Below, in pieces: positions 15,822-28,513 of a stretch of 64,000 nt of DNA. Source of the DNA: Folioceros fuciformis (lineage: Eukaryota; Anthocerotophyta; Anthocerotopsida; Anthocerotales); contig JBNGIO010006316.1 of assembly GCA_049999805.1 (NCBI GenBank), forward strand, positions 486,040 to 550,039, in the 5' to 3' direction. Each line of letters starts with the position of its first letter. Position 1 is the stretch's first letter. The position numbers were made by a program, and so were the translations under genes. The notes beneath the pieces were generated by a model, which worked only from the letters and a program-made list of their open reading frames with translations, was not told the DNA's origin and made no database searches.

Positions 15822-18800
15822 ATGCCCAGACTCGTGCAGTGCCCCAAGTGCGCGGTCTTGCTGACAGAGCCTTCGGGCACTCCAATCTACCAATGCGGAA
15901 ACTGCACCACCACCCTTCGAAGTAAGTCCCCCCCACCCCTGTCCTGCGCCGTGGCCACCTGCTTTGCTGCTACCTTCCTTGCCTTGCTTTGCCTTGCCTT
16001 GCTCACAATCCCTGCCCTTGGTGTCCGCGCAGCCAGGCCTGTCACTCCGGAGAATGCCGGCGAGGCGCCTCCCGAGGAGGACCCCTCGTGGCGCCGGATG
16101 TCCCCTCCGCCCGCCCACGACTGGGATCAGGCCCGGGCCCCAGAATTGCTGCTCATGAGGCCGGCGTCCCCGTACAAGGATCCCGCCTACTATCCAGCCC
16201 CCGCCCCCGCGCAGGGAGAACGGCATGGCTCTGCAGCTGTGGAAGGCTACAGCTACAACAGATTCTTCGACAATCCTTCCCCGGACCAACACAGGTCCGT
16301 TCCTCCCAGCCGGGCTTACAACACGGACGCTGGAGCTGGCCCGAGCCCGGCCAACCCTAATGCGCCATACGGCAATGCCAGATCTCCTCCGCGCGACTTT
16401 GCGCTACTGCCCAAGAGCATTCGGGACAAGGTCTTCTCCGCTGCGGCCCTCCCCGGCCCCGTAACGTCGGGATTCGAGTTTCGGCCTTACGACGGGCTTC
16501 TGGAGGAGGAGCAGCAGCCGCAAGTGCAGTTCTCGGTGCCACAGAAGGGCCTGCGTTGGAAGCCGCGGCCGGATCACGAGGATGCTGTGCCTCGGCATGG
16601 CCAAGGGCTGGGGCCGGCTGGCGCGGAGGAGGAGCAGCAGCAGTGGGAGCCGGACAGGGTGGTTGACATCTATGAGGCTCCGGAAGAAACGCCGGATTAC
16701 GAGCCCAGTGAGCATTCGTCGTCTTTCAGCGATCCTGATGGGAGTCGGCTCTCCGACCCGGAATTCAACTCCGAGGTAGGGCTTGGCACGGTGCCTGAGT
16801 ACGGGGTGGCTAAGCATGATGCTGCCCACGCTACCGGCTTGGCTACCAGGCTTGCTGCTGCTGTGCCGGACAACGTGCAGGTGCCGAGTCCGGCGGGGGA
16901 TGGATTTCGGCCCTTCACCTCTCCCCATGTGAAGGCTCAGTTGAGTCCTCCTGCTTGGTTGCGGGGTGTGCAGGGGCATGTGCAGGAGCCCAGTGTCACT
17001 ATGCCGTCCGACCTGTTCCGGAAGGAAGCCACGGAGTCCAGGAGCGCGTATGACGGGCCCAGGTTTCCCGCCCTGCAGGAACACCAACTTGCTGCTGCTG
17101 CTGCCGCACCTGCGCCCGCACCTGTTGCTGCGGCTGGCCAGGGAGGTTACGCCTCTGACTATGGGCTGCCGGAGCCCCATCACCTGGTGATGGAGCGCAG
17201 GATCGACACATTTGTAGAAGAGGAGGATGTGCATCCGCAGCACACACAGGAGCGGTCCGCGCGTGGTAGCTCGTCACCTGGGGCGTCGTCCTACAGTTAC
17301 AAGTGGAATGTTCTGCAGCCCTCGGAGAATTTGGAGAGGAGTCAGGATGCTTTGTCGTCGCCCAACGAGAATTCCAAGCCTCATCCCCCTTTTCCTTCCC
17401 TCCGCGACCCACCTTATGTTGTATGCCAGCACTGCTTGCAGTTGCTTGTCTTGCCCAAGGTCTTGCCGCCCTTGTCCCTCACTAGAAGGACCCAGAAGGT
17501 GCGATGCGGATCTTGTAACCGGGTATCTGTCTACGCTGTGGAGCAGGCTGTGGGGGATGCTGTTTCGCCCAGCCAGTTTGCAGGCCAGTTTGCACTCCTT
17601 GGATTTGGGCAGGAGCCGCAGCTAGGGGCAGGGGGGGGATCTGGAGTTGGACGTATACACTCACCTGTCGTAATAGACGTGCCATCACCAGGTCCCCGCC
17701 AGCTGCCATCCCCGACCCTTGGGCCTGCCGGCAACAACTACAAGTCGACAGCAGCACGGGACAATGGTTCCGGCTCCTGTGATAGGCCGGGGTTGGAGCT
17801 AGGGCCTGAGGTTCCGGATCTAACGGGGGCGCTTTGTTCCGTTCATGGCAGCAGTGATTCCGAATCGGACTCCGTGAAAGGTGGGCTACCATACGGAGTC
17901 GCACCTCAAGATGATCCTTCTTCAGTCCATGACGAAAGTGTCACCTATCCCTCCCTTCACCACGGAGGTGATGACAGCTGGGGCAAGAGCAGAGTAGCTA
18001 GTATCTTCAAAGGCTTCAAAGATCTTACCATAAAAGCGGGCCAAGGAAAGATGTATCGTCGTCATGTTTTCGTGAATGGCCGACCTATTCCTGATCCCAT
18101 CGTCAAGAAGGCAGAGGAGTCTGCTGGACCCATCCATCCAGGCAATTATTGGTAAGTTCTCGGTCACTCTACTCCAGGAATTCTGGTCCATTCTCTTCTT
18201 GGTCCCCAGTTTTCGTGGACGCTCGTCTCATTGTTGCTTGTGTTCACGCCAGGTATGACGCACATGCTGGATTCTGGGGAGTAATGGGAGGACCATGTCA
18301 AGGCATAATCCCTGTGAGTATGTCAGACCATGTCGTGCCTTGTCTTGTCTTGTCTTGTCATGTCATGTAGTTTCATGGTGCACCAGCAGAGGATAATTGG
18401 GTGGTGTATCCACAATTTCCGTGTCTTGACTGTCTCTTGTTGGAAGTCCAGCCTTTTATCGAAGAGCTGAATCACCCTCTGCCGAGAGATTGCTCTGGTG
18501 GCAAAACGGGGGTGATTGTCAATGGCAGGGACTTGCACAAGGTTGATCTTGACATTTTAGCGAAACGTGGCCTCCCCACGACTCCAGGAATGTCATACCG
18601 TGTTGAAATCGATGGCCGGGTGACAGATGAAGGCACTGGCCAAGTGCTGAAAAGTTTGGGAAGGCTTGCCCCATCGTATGTCCTGCGATCTCATGCTACT
18701 TGTGCTACTGGTGCCTTGTGTTTTACCTGAATGCTTTTGTCTAACGAGTAGCAGGTTACCAAATTCTAGTTGTCATAGATATGAGCTGTACGGATTCTAG

Positions 18801-18874
18801 AGCGGTTTCTTATGTTGGTCTGGTGTGGCAGGGTTGAGAAAAAACGTCGTGGGCATGGGATGGTGGTTAAATGA
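15822..18874 (+). CDS. EDR4: EDR4-like protein with zinc ribbon and DUF3133
   Basis: Plant ENHANCED DISEASE RESISTANCE 4 proteins bind EDR1/clathrin and act in trafficking and defence signalling. Exon 1 (15,822-15,921) encodes VQCPKCAVLL and YQCGNCTTTLR, a four-cysteine zinc ribbon at the extreme N-terminus as in the family. The large exon 2 (16,033 to about 18,151) is mostly disordered, but has a second CxxC pair (VVCQHCLQLLVLP and RCGSCNRVSVY, about 17,420-17,530) and a basic segment (YRRHVFVNGRPIPDP). The last exons carry the C-terminal DUF3133: YDAHAGFWGVMGGPCQGIIP, then IEELNHPLPRDCSGG, VIVNGRDLHKVDLD and GRLAPS, ending GHGMVVK at 18,874. About 840 residues. The intron before DUF3133 exon 4 contains a TGTCT/TGTCA microsatellite (18,335-18,368). 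Family assignment is firm; immune role is family inference. Confidence 0.9.
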
Positions 18875-19965
18875 TCCACGTGGTGGTGCCATTATCATGT
18901 AGGAGAGAACCAGACCGTCTAAGTCAGGGTGACGACATGAGAACGCCCTGGAACAGCCAGTCTTGGTGATAACCTGTCTGCCATGTTACCGAGAATTTTA
19001 TTGCTGGAATCGATGCAGCTTATCTTTTAAGTTGTCTGTCTTCCTTTTCGGTGTCACTCACAACAATGCACTAGATGGGATTGTCTTTGTTATGGATTTC
19101 TCTTGAACTTCATTCTACTCCGGTGGGATTTTGGGGTCGATGTCAATTCGATGCTCCAGTTGCTGATCTGGTGGTGGGTCATCTACGCCGGGTGAGTGTT
19201 GGTTCTCATTTCAGTTCATGCCTTTGTCTTGAGGGGTGCACTGGCGACGTGTCTGAAGTGCTTTGGATTCCTGAATTTTGCGTTTCGGCCGCCCTGCAGA
19301 TCTGGTTTCACAAGGGATCTCCATTGACAAAGTACCATGTCACCATCTCGACGGTATTAAAGTTCATAACTTGTGAGCACCTAAAATATTCTTTTCTGCG
19401 GTCCCCAGTGTTGAGAGTACTCGCACAGGCTGGCAGCTGTGGTAGGTCTCATGTCTTTCTGGCTTTTAACTGCGTCAATGTAAGAGATTCTCGGAAAGAT
19501 GTGTTGCCGGCTATCACGGCTTCACTAATAAAAGTTCCAAAATGGTGTCCATGAGCCTTCCTCTTGCTTTCCTGCCTTTCTCCACAAACTCCATGCAGCC
19601 CAGGCCCGGTGCTTGCAAGCCGTGAGGCCGACCAGCCGGATGCAGCGGCCCAGCCGACACGGCTCTCGTGTACAGTACCTTTGGAACTGTACCATACCAT
19701 TTTATCCTGATATAACATATAATTTAGATAATCCAGTCCCACGCACGCGACCTTTTTCACATTCTCCTTCCTGACATCGATGAAATAATTTCAATTAATG
19801 GATTACTATAAAATCATGCGGGCGTAGGAGTATAGGAGGATGCATATACATATGTACAACTTCTTCGTGAGGTTGCGTACTTGAGCTTGAAATAAAACTG
19901 CTCATCTAACCAACCCGATCCGCAGCCTGGATCGTCCAGTTCGTCACGGATCCATAGAATAGGAT
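18875..19965. other. Intergenic; unassigned open frame at 19,075-19,554
   Basis: The first 200 bp is the probable 3' flank of the EDR4-like gene. An open frame of 159 codons on the plus strand (19,075-19,554, ATG start) matches no family I recognise. Parts look as if they could be exons bounded by GT and CAG signals (for example the segment starting IWFHKGSPLTKY at about 19,300), so a small intron-containing gene or readthrough transcript is possible. The remainder to 19,965 is AT-richer and featureless. Confidence 0.3.
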
Positions 19966-21102
19966 TCATCTGACATTACATCGGCGAAGTAGATATTCGG
20001 GCAATGTTTCCAACTCGTCTTCGCCTTCAAGTTCCGAGCTCGCCTGGCCTCCTGCTCTACGTCCCTCATCTGCTGTTACACCGCCTCCAATGCCTCCTCC
20101 TCCTCCCTTCTTTGCTGCTATTCTATGATTCACAGTTCCGACATGGATGCCGAAGCCGGCTGATTGATGGAAGGAACCGGCAAGGGAGAGGGAGGAGCCG
20201 GAGCTGGAGCCGGGATGAGGAAGAGAGCTTCTTGCATCTTCCGTGTCGTCAGGATCGTGTGGAAATCCCTCACGCTCCTTTGAATCTTGAGAGAAAGCTG
20301 ACGGTGATAAGTCGTCAGGCAGGAGAGTTTCGTCACAACGAAGGTCCTCGAGTGCGGTCGTGTCCCGTTCTGCCTCAGAAATGAGGCCGGGCTGAGTAAT
20401 ATGTCTTTGCGGTCTCGCTGTTGCATCTTCGGCGTGGTCTGGGTCATGTGCCAAGCCCTCAGGAGTACTGGAAGATGGTAAGCTCCTCCCAGCGTCGTGT
20501 ATAGGAGCGTCCTCACTGCGCTCGAAGATGTCGTCTATCCCCTGGTTTGGCTGCTCGTCTCCCCATCCCATGGCGTCGTCCCAGTTGTAGTCCACATCAT
20601 AGTCGTCGCCACCCGGGTTGGTTGCGGATTGTCTTGCCCTCACTATGGAAGCATGTGAGAGTTCCGTCGGAACGGCGTGTCCAGGTGGAGAATCTCCTTT
20701 CCTCTGGATCAGGTTGGGATTCGGGTCGGGAGGTGCCATTGCTGCATGCGACACCCGCCTTCCCCGAGTCTCGAGCCGACGGTCGATGGACAACTCTTCT
20801 CCATGGATTCCAGAGTCGGAACGTGTCGTTTCTGCATGCGTCAACAGCCTTCCCCATGCCACGACCCGACTGTCGATTGGCATCAGTTCTTCATGAGCCT
20901 CTGGACCTTCCCCAGCCTGGGGCAGAGGGTCGAGTACCACCAACGCTGCAGGAGCCTCCGGATCGTTCCTTGTCTGGACTATGTCTCTACCGGTCCGGAG
21001 TATGTCTCGTATTTCCCGAATTCGTCTCACTGGACGTCTGCTCCTTTCACCCGTCCTCACCCTTGCTGTTCGTGCGTGCTCTTTCGTAGTTTTTTTCACC
21101 AT
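19966..21102 (-). CDS. Hypothetical acidic protein with internal repeats
   Basis: I do not recognise this protein. An uninterrupted frame runs to a stop at 19,966. The first ATG in frame is at 21,102, giving 378 residues; 36 further codons lie upstream and could belong to an exon running toward the gap at 21,227. It is hydrophilic, Asp/Glu/Arg-rich and likely disordered, with a Gly run near the C-terminus and no membrane segment. Two internal duplications are visible: a segment beginning EELMPIDSRVVAWGRLLTHA and a diverged copy (EELSIDRRLETRGRRVSHA), and a motif GLAHDPDHAEDA repeated as GFPHDPDDTEDA. A segment YDVDYNWDDAMGWGDEQPNQG is Asp/Trp-rich. The plus-strand frames overlapping it look like shadows. 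Real coding status is moderately likely because the repeats align at protein level. Confidence 0.4.
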   Translation of the reverse strand: MVKKTTKEHARTARVRTGERSRRPVRRIREIRDILRTGRDIVQTRNDPEAPAALVVLDPLPQAGEGPEAHEELMPIDSRVVAWGRLLTHAETTRSDSGIHGEELSIDRRLETRGRRVSHAAMAPPDPNPNLIQRKGDSPPGHAVPTELSHASIVRARQSATNPGGDDYDVDYNWDDAMGWGDEQPNQGIDDIFERSEDAPIHDAGRSLPSSSTPEGLAHDPDHAEDATARPQRHITQPGLISEAERDTTALEDLRCDETLLPDDLSPSAFSQDSKEREGFPHDPDDTEDARSSLPHPGSSSGSSLSLAGSFHQSAGFGIHVGTVNHRIAAKKGGGGGIGGGVTADEGRRAGGQASSELEGEDELETLPEYLLRRCNVR

Positions 21103-21226
21103 CTGTCCCTTCTCTCCTTTCGGTCCTTGCTGCCTGTGTCCTTGCCTCGTTTCCGACGCTATTGCCTTCCAGTCTGTTGCGATAACTGGATCATCTGTCC
21201 CCAGATGCACGAACGCTCAACGTACT

Positions 21227-21326
21227 NNNNNNNNNNNNNNNNNNNNNNNNNNNNNNNNNNNNNNNNNNNNNNNNNNNNNNNNNNNNNNNNNNNNNNNNNN
21301 NNNNNNNNNNNNNNNNNNNNNNNNNN
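21227..21326. other. Assembly gap (100 N)
   Basis: Exactly 100 N, followed at once by a C-rich run and a CTCCTCTTCTCCC-type polypyrimidine region. Confidence 0.99.
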
Positions 21327-21780
21327 ACCCCCCTCCCCCCCCCCCCCCTTTCTCTCCTCCCATCTTTTCCTCTTCTCTGTTCCGCTTCTCCTCCTCTGCA
21401 AGCTTTTCATTTTCTACCCATGGGTTCGCCTTCTCCCATGAGTTGCTTTTCCGCCCACGCTTTCCTTTTCTCCGCATGCGGTCCTCTTCTCCGTACGCGT
21501 TCTTCCTCTCCCCATCCGATACCCTTCCCCCCAACTGTTCCTCTTCTCCCAAACTGTTCCTCTTCTCCCCATCTATTTCTCCTCCCCTTCGATTCCTCAT
21601 CTCCCTCTCTGCTCCTCTTCTCCCTCTCTGCTGCTCCTCTTGTCCCCTACTGTCCCTCTTCTCCCCATCTGGCCCTCTCTGGTCCTCTTCCGGAGATCTT
21701 CACCTCGTCAGTCTTCGTAATCTCCCTCTTCCTCCTCCTTCCCATTCTGCTTCCATTTGAAGAACAGTTTCTTTGGACTG
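21327..21780. repeat. Polypyrimidine low-complexity region (CTCTTCTCC)n
   Basis: About 450 bp of irregular CCTCTTCTCCC-type units (GTTCCTCTTCTCC, GCTCCTCTTCTCC). The plus-strand frames across it are Ser/Pro/Leu-rich translations of the repeat and are not credible proteins. It lies just downstream of the GFS12-like stop codon. Confidence 0.75.
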
Positions 21781-21827
21781 TCGTACATTGAAAAGGGAGG
21801 AGATACAGCATCGGGTCAGGAATGTGA

Positions 21828-24800
21828 CTACGAAAAAACGTTGAGTCTCCCGTCCTCATTGCCGATCAACAGGTAATGAGAGTATGGAAGGACTTGCATG
21901 GCCGCCACCTTCCCTCGAGACCAACCAGACGAATGTGCAGCCCAACTCAGCGCCTTGACCTGGATTGGTGTGTGCAGCACTCCAGGTCCCTACACCAACG
22001 TCCAAAACAAGTGTGCGTCAAGCGGGAGACCTCGTAAGTGATGCGCATGGGATGCCTGACCGTTTTCTTACGTGATACTTCGTTATCGGTGATACTCCTA
22101 TCTTGTTTCCAGACGCCGAGAGGAGATCGTCTCCTCGGAGTGCAAAGCTCGTGACACCTTCCGTGTGCCCGGAGGAGATTTGAACCTGACATGGAACACT
22201 GCTGCAAAACAAAAACCCACTTGGATCATTTGGGCGCTCACAGAGAATCCTGGAAGAATGGCGGCCGGCAACTGTAATCTACCTTCTTCGAAGGTCCCAA
22301 AATGAGATTGTTCTGTCCATCGAGCTTGACAGCAGATAATTCCCATCGACGGCTTGTAGCTGTACTTGCCAGCTAGCAAAGCCAAGGTCAGGCTATTTCT
22401 GAAGAATCACAAAGCTCACTAAGTCAGAACAAGGACAGCCTGTTGCCCACTCTACCTTCGTGATGACGCCGTCATGAGCCCGCCAGTTAGCCAACATGCT
22501 ACCACATCTGTGGTCCAGCAACCTACAGTTCCCTATGCTGTCAGCGACAGCTATCCAGGATGGCGCATCAGGACTCCTCGTGTTGAATGAAGAGTTCTGC
22601 ACACCAGACGAGGCAATGCTACACACGGGGGCCACAGGGGATTCAAGTGAAAGGCATCTCCAAGAAAATAGAAGTTGGCCCACGGTGAGATCTATGAACC
22701 TGCAGGACAAAGGAGATCACAATGTGTGATGACACCATAGATGGGAATATTCACGTTAGAGTTAAGGTGAGCAATTGGTCTGGCAATAACTCACCTCACC
22801 AACCCTTCTGCTGTGCCCGTCAACATCCTTGCTTCAGCTGGCATGTAGTGCATGCTAGTATACAAGCCAGCTACGTGGTTAGTGAGTGAGCTCGGCAAGC
22901 TACCTCCTTTTCCTACCATCCTCGTGTCTGGTAAGCTGTTCTCCACACCTGGAGATGAACCTGCAGACTCACTCACACAGAAGATGAGCTCGGCGGTATG
23001 CTTGTCCCATATTCGAAGTGACCCATCGCAGGAGGCAATCCTGTCGCTTCCTCTTAAGAAGCAAACATCATGTAAAGCCTGAAAACAGAATGGCAGCCTT
23101 TATCAGCTCCATCTCGAATACTATCTCTGGAAGGGCAAGGTTGCAAGGTTGCGTTGGGCATACCTCGTCGTGACTGCCATACTCTAGCACACACTCTGAT
23201 GTAGCAAGTTTCCATTGCCGGACAATTGCTGCACCTTTAGTTCCTTTACCCGCAGTAAGCAATGTGCTCTCGTCATCAGCGACATCTATGGCTCGCATTA
23301 CTCCACTATGAGCTTGCCAAGAGTGTACCGCCACCACATTCAACTCCCAGAAGTGTTTGTCAGGAGAAAAAATCCCACGCCCTGTGCCCGCTTTTCTAAG
23401 CACCTCTGCAACTTTCGACCCATCCTCGTGGCTAGGCACCCAGAACCACGGTTCCTTGTCATGTGACACTACTTCACCTGTCCTGATTGTCCTCTCCGTG
23501 TGCCTTGGAGCCTTCCCTGCTATTGATTGTGGTATGGACCAGCCTACTCCATCAAGTAGGAGGTTGGCTGGGTCTGAATAAGGAGAGAAGTGCTTTGCTG
23601 GTGGCCAAGAGGCAGGTCTCCTTGTTTGCACGATTTCGCCCCCAAACTACATGGTACAAAAACATGAATGCTATGCATTAAGCCTGTGAGAAGAAAAATT
23701 GAAAAAGAAGCCACAGAAGATTTTCTTGTCTCATCTACCCCCTCAGTACCTGCCAATTGAAGTTTGTAAGCAAAGCTTGCTCTATTACTGCCCAACTTGG
23801 AAGATTTTCCCTGAGCCGCTCTATTCCCACTCTCGATGCTAACACTGGGTACAATATATGCCTGCCACCAGCAAGAATCTTGTCAGGTATCGTGACATGA
23901 AAGATCTTGGAAGGTCAGGCAATGAACCGTAACACTTACAGGACAGATGGGCTGACATCTTCTCGAAAACTGGATTCCATCACTGTGGATTCAACAAGCG
24001 AACCACGCTGTTCCACACGATCTCTGGCCATACTGGCAGTCTTGATCGGGACCACTTCAAAAACCTTCCGGAGATGGGGTAACACGTACAGCACTGTCGC
24101 ATCTGGTCCAGCATGCTCACAAATGGCTAGCAATGCCTTGGCAGCGCACTGCAATAGAGACAGACAAAACATCTTCAAACGAGTTCTCTGGCTTACAGGA
24201 CGCTGAGCAGTGATCAAGCTCGTCTAGTTGACTCTGGAATACAAAATATACCTGAGCCAAATTCGTATCACCGTGAAGAACTTGTACATAAATACTGGAC
24301 AGATCCTGTTGGCAATACACCCAAGGCATTGAGAATAGTCGAGACAGTATTTCGAGGTTGCAGCTGCACGTACAAATTGTATGAAGGCGTATCCAAACAC
24401 AGGCCCTACTCTCAAAAACTTGGCAATCAATGTAGCTGGTGATAGTAAGACTATCAGGCGATCCACAGCGGAGATCGCATGGAGCACTGCTGATGGTCCC
24501 CAGATTTGAGATTGTCCATGTCCTTCCTTCATAGTCGACTGTGCTGAAGTTGAAACGAGTGCCAGAAAGGGTGGAAGTAAATGTTTTACAACAGCCTGCT
24601 CCCCAAGGCGCTTTCCTAGGACATACAAGAGGCGTCCCATGAGTGAGCTACTTGGCTGCAGGGTTTGAATGTCGAATTCGAGGCAGTACCATGCAGTTGA
24701 AGAATTAGAAGAGGTCCTCACCAATCCCAACTAACACCTCAATTCCTTCCGTTGTTACATCCCGCCCAAAGCATTGCAAAAGTGGCCATACAGTCTACAA

Positions 24801-27800
24801 AATAGAGTACATTACCCTGTTACCTCAGTTCTCAATCCTGTTGCTTAACAGTCAACAGCCAGGTATCACGCCTGCTGTTGTTCTCCAAATGGCCGAAACG
24901 TTTAGGCATGCAGAGAAGCATTCCCAAAGTGAAGGCAACACACGAACATGATACAGCTGTCACAGTATGCAAACTCAAACTGACGAACGGAAGTGCTGTT
25001 ACCTGATGTATGGTGATAGGAACTCCCAGTTCCTGACACATACTTATAAGTACCGTAGAAGCAGCAGCAGCTGCAGCAGGGGAGCCTCTCTCTGCAGAGT
25101 GCTGTAGATTTGTCATTATGGCACAGTGAATATAGTTTAGATATGACTGACTGCCAACAGTCTTCCTCAATTCTCGGACAAACGGAGGTTGTAGCAACGC
25201 AACTTTCAACTCCAAAGAATCTTGACTCTGCAAACGTGTACAGTATGTCCAACGGTGAAGTCTGCAGACATGGAAAGCTTGATTCACCATTCACTACCCG
25301 TCCAAAATAAGAATATCAGAAGCAATCTCACCAGCAAGAGCTGTCGTATAGCTGGTAGAAGTAGCTCAACTGATGTACAGAGTTTCAGAGCTCTAAGAAG
25401 TGAGGTGAGGACAGTCACAACTTTCATCGCATCTATGTTTGTTGCTGGTGGGCTGAGAACAAACAGGACTGGAGAAGCCAACAGCTCCACAGCACGTGGG
25501 CCTACCAGTTGGAACACCTCAGCTTCTGCCAGTTTCGTGGCATGCTCCAGGTACCCACTTTGAGTATCCAACACTTGGAAGGAAGACAAAACGCTGTGCG
25601 CTGATTGGATCGCAGAAGGAAAGAAGGAGGATCTTAATAGCCTGGCTGCAGTGGGTCGCCTGCACACACAACAATATACAGCTGATGCATGAGTATACAG
25701 CAGCGCAATGCTGTTCTCGGCTAGACAAGTCTCTCCTGGAGAGCCACCGTCAAGAACTGGTGGCATATAAACAGAGCAACAAAATCAAAAAGTGAAATGA
25801 GACACCATACACAGCACACTTGGAGGGCCAGCGTTAGACAAATAACAAACCCAGAAGAATCGGGATTAATTGCTGCTCTGACTAGGTGCTGTACATGTAG
25901 AGGTAGCTGCTCCACCAGCTCCGGAATAACACCTCTTTCCGCATATGCCGCAGCTGAAACCGAGTTAAAAAGGGGTGTATGCAGATAAATCTCTGCTATT
26001 ATACAGCCTGCTGCGAAAATGTCATCACTGAAGGCTTGAGGGGAACAAGTCGCAGAAGTGTCAGCAAAGAATGTTGCATCCTCATAGGTCCTCGCATTGC
26101 AGCCTGCAACGTCAAGGTTTCTAGCACCATTCATGAAAGAAGGATCTTCAATAAGACCAGAGTTATCTTCGTTCCATTCTTGCTGGGCCGTATTGTAGTC
26201 TAAGACGGATTCTACGAAGTCCAGACTACATTTGTAATCAGAAGGCATTGGACGTTCTGCATTCACAGCTGGGGGCTTATAAAGAGGTGACAAGTGCCGG
26301 TGCGCTTCACGGAATGCAACGGCACACTCGACCTCTTCCAATGGTGAAACAAACCTGGAGAGGTGGCTATTCACAAGTTCACTGCTGATACCGCCCATAT
26401 CATTACCAGACGTTTGAGGATGCTCTGTACACTGAGTTCTATCCAAGGTTTTCACAATGGGAGAGCTTTCTTCACGGAGGCACATTTTGGCGGCAGATTT
26501 CGAGGTGATGGGCTGAGATCCCAGTTGTCCTGCATGCTGCTGGCGAGCTGGATGAGGGCTAGAGAAGACCTGACGGCGCCCACATGCTCTTGGGATCATA
26601 GGGTCAGTGCTGGATAGAAGTACATTCTTAGCAGCAAAAGCAGCCTCACCGGACAGCTTGTAGCCAAAAGTCAGGTCAATCCAATGGTGTAATTTGCTTG
26701 AAACATAGTTACTCTCTAGGGCAGCACGATGCAAGGAGATGAAATGCTCGGGACCCTCTGCCCAAGATGGGACAGCCAGGTCAGCCATGCCAGCATGCAA
26801 TGAAGAGAAGATATTGGGGTCACTATAGAACTCAGGAATGCACTCATCAGGTGTCCACTGATAAAGACGATTCATGCTCACTGGATACTCATTTGGTTCG
26901 TAGACAGAACGGACAGTACGTCGAAGAACACTCAACGGTAGTCTGCGAGCCTTGTAGATACAGACAGCTAATTCTGAAAGGCTCTCATCTGAGACATGAT
27001 GAGGGACATCAGAGGTCGCATAAGTGACATCCAGCTGCTCATCTCCCTTAGCCAAACGCCATTTACTCTTAGAGAGATCACGCCAACCAGGACCAGAGGA
27101 TTCATCTGGCAGGCAGCAGAAATCTATTACCCATGGCATTACAGGATGAAAACACCGGTCACCCCACTTCCTCCCAGCCACTGTGTTCACGACGAGCAGG
27201 TATTCATAGTTACTCAGATCACCTCTCCACCATCTTCCAAAAGCACTTCTCCAGTCAGATGGGCCAAGTGTGACCCCATCTTCGTAACTGGGAGCTGAGT
27301 CAGGAATAGGTCCTGACAACTGTTTGCTTATAGGTCTTGGGCATTTTGGGCTGGAAAGCCAGCACCACAGACTCTGTGTGAGCAGGATGTTTGACGGTTC
27401 AAGATTGCCATGGGGAATGCCCAAGGCATGGCAGTGTGCCAAACCTGAGAGCATGCCATACACCAGAAGGCGTATATGGTCATCCCCTCCTAAAGCACGA
27501 GGGCTGAAGTACAGCACGTCCTTCAGAGTATAACCTGCGTGAGGATAAATAATGAAGAGCACCTCCAGTCCTTTAAGAACCCCCAGCACAGGCGCGACAT
27601 TGGCATGCCTGCTTCTTCCTGGCAAGGAACTATCCTGAGAATCTCTCTGATGATTCTGAGGTTTGGAGGCCTCTGATTGGCTTTCACAAAAGCCATGGCA
27701 GTTGTAGCAGGACAACACGTTTATCAATGCAGCATAAGATGCTGGCTGAATATGTATATTTGCAGTCAAGGCGGCCAGAATGCTTGAAATCGGAGCTTCA

Positions 27801-28513
27801 ATTTCATAATCTGGTGCAAAACTGGATTCACATACAGTATCTGCTGGTTCATGTGAGCAAATCACCCCATTATCAGCATGACTAGTATAAGCCTGGCATA
27901 TCAGTGGTTGCCTCTCTCCATCTTGAACGCTGCACACGGTAAACTTGTGAGCACCCACCAACGCTGAACATGAAGTAACTGTAAAAGCAAGTCACAGGCT
28001 ATGACAGAAAAAACATGCGACAAACTCAGCACAACGGAGCTCAGACCTGGGATGCCCAAGATCTCCCTTCAAGACTTGGATCACAAACTTGATTGCCTTG
28101 ACGTGCCTGCGCATGAAGCAACGCAATTGTCCACAGAGCGCCCAAAATGGAAAAAGGCCCGAGACAGGCCTTCCAAGCATCCAAAATTCCATTCAGCTCA
28201 ATTCTAGCCTCAAATACGAGCAAAAACCTGCTTTCCCTCTCCGAACGGCATACATACCCTTCCTCTGCCAGATCATCCACCTGCACAGACCTCCGTCAGC
28301 GAAATTGCCCCAGAATACACAGAAATTCTTGTCGACCACACAGCACCAATAAGAGCTTGGAAACTGGCTGCGATTCCTAGAACCTACCTCGCAAACGACA
28401 AACGAGCCACCGCTGGTAGGAGAGGAGAAGAGGCCATGCGAAACCAGCACGCGTGATGAGAAGCTGTGCTGAATATGATTCTCTATAGTCGCGAGTGATT
28501 GAGCTTGGCCCAT
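21828..28513 (-). CDS. GFS12: GFS12-like kinase-like/BEACH/HEAT/WD40 protein
   Basis: This is a large endomembrane-traffic protein of the plant BEACH family represented by Arabidopsis GFS12 (vacuolar sorting). The start ATG at 28,513 gives ENHIQHSFSSRVLVSHG, resembling the family N-terminus. A long exon (about 25,900-27,990) carries a protein-kinase-like region, with GYTLKDVLYFSP, then SGLAHCHALGIPHGNLEP and PWVIDFC. Next is a BEACH domain (KSKWRLAKGDEQLDV, MNRLYQWTPDECIPEFY, DLAVPSWA, LHHWIDLTFGYKLSG). Helical repeats follow (about 25,700-23,900), then WD40 repeats (about 23,630-21,850; for example VVAVHSWQAHSGVMRAIDV, GHTEGVTSFALRGDDLLSAS), ending NEDGRLNVFS at 21,828. The kinase catalytic HRD is HGN and DFG is DFC, so it is probably a pseudokinase. 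The start exon is less certain than the rest. Confidence 0.9.

Noticed and set aside
20547-21089. Plus-strand 180-codon frame opposite the acidic hypothetical gene
   Set aside because: It is antisense to a frame with coherent protein-level repeats and itself has no domain, so it is treated as a shadow.
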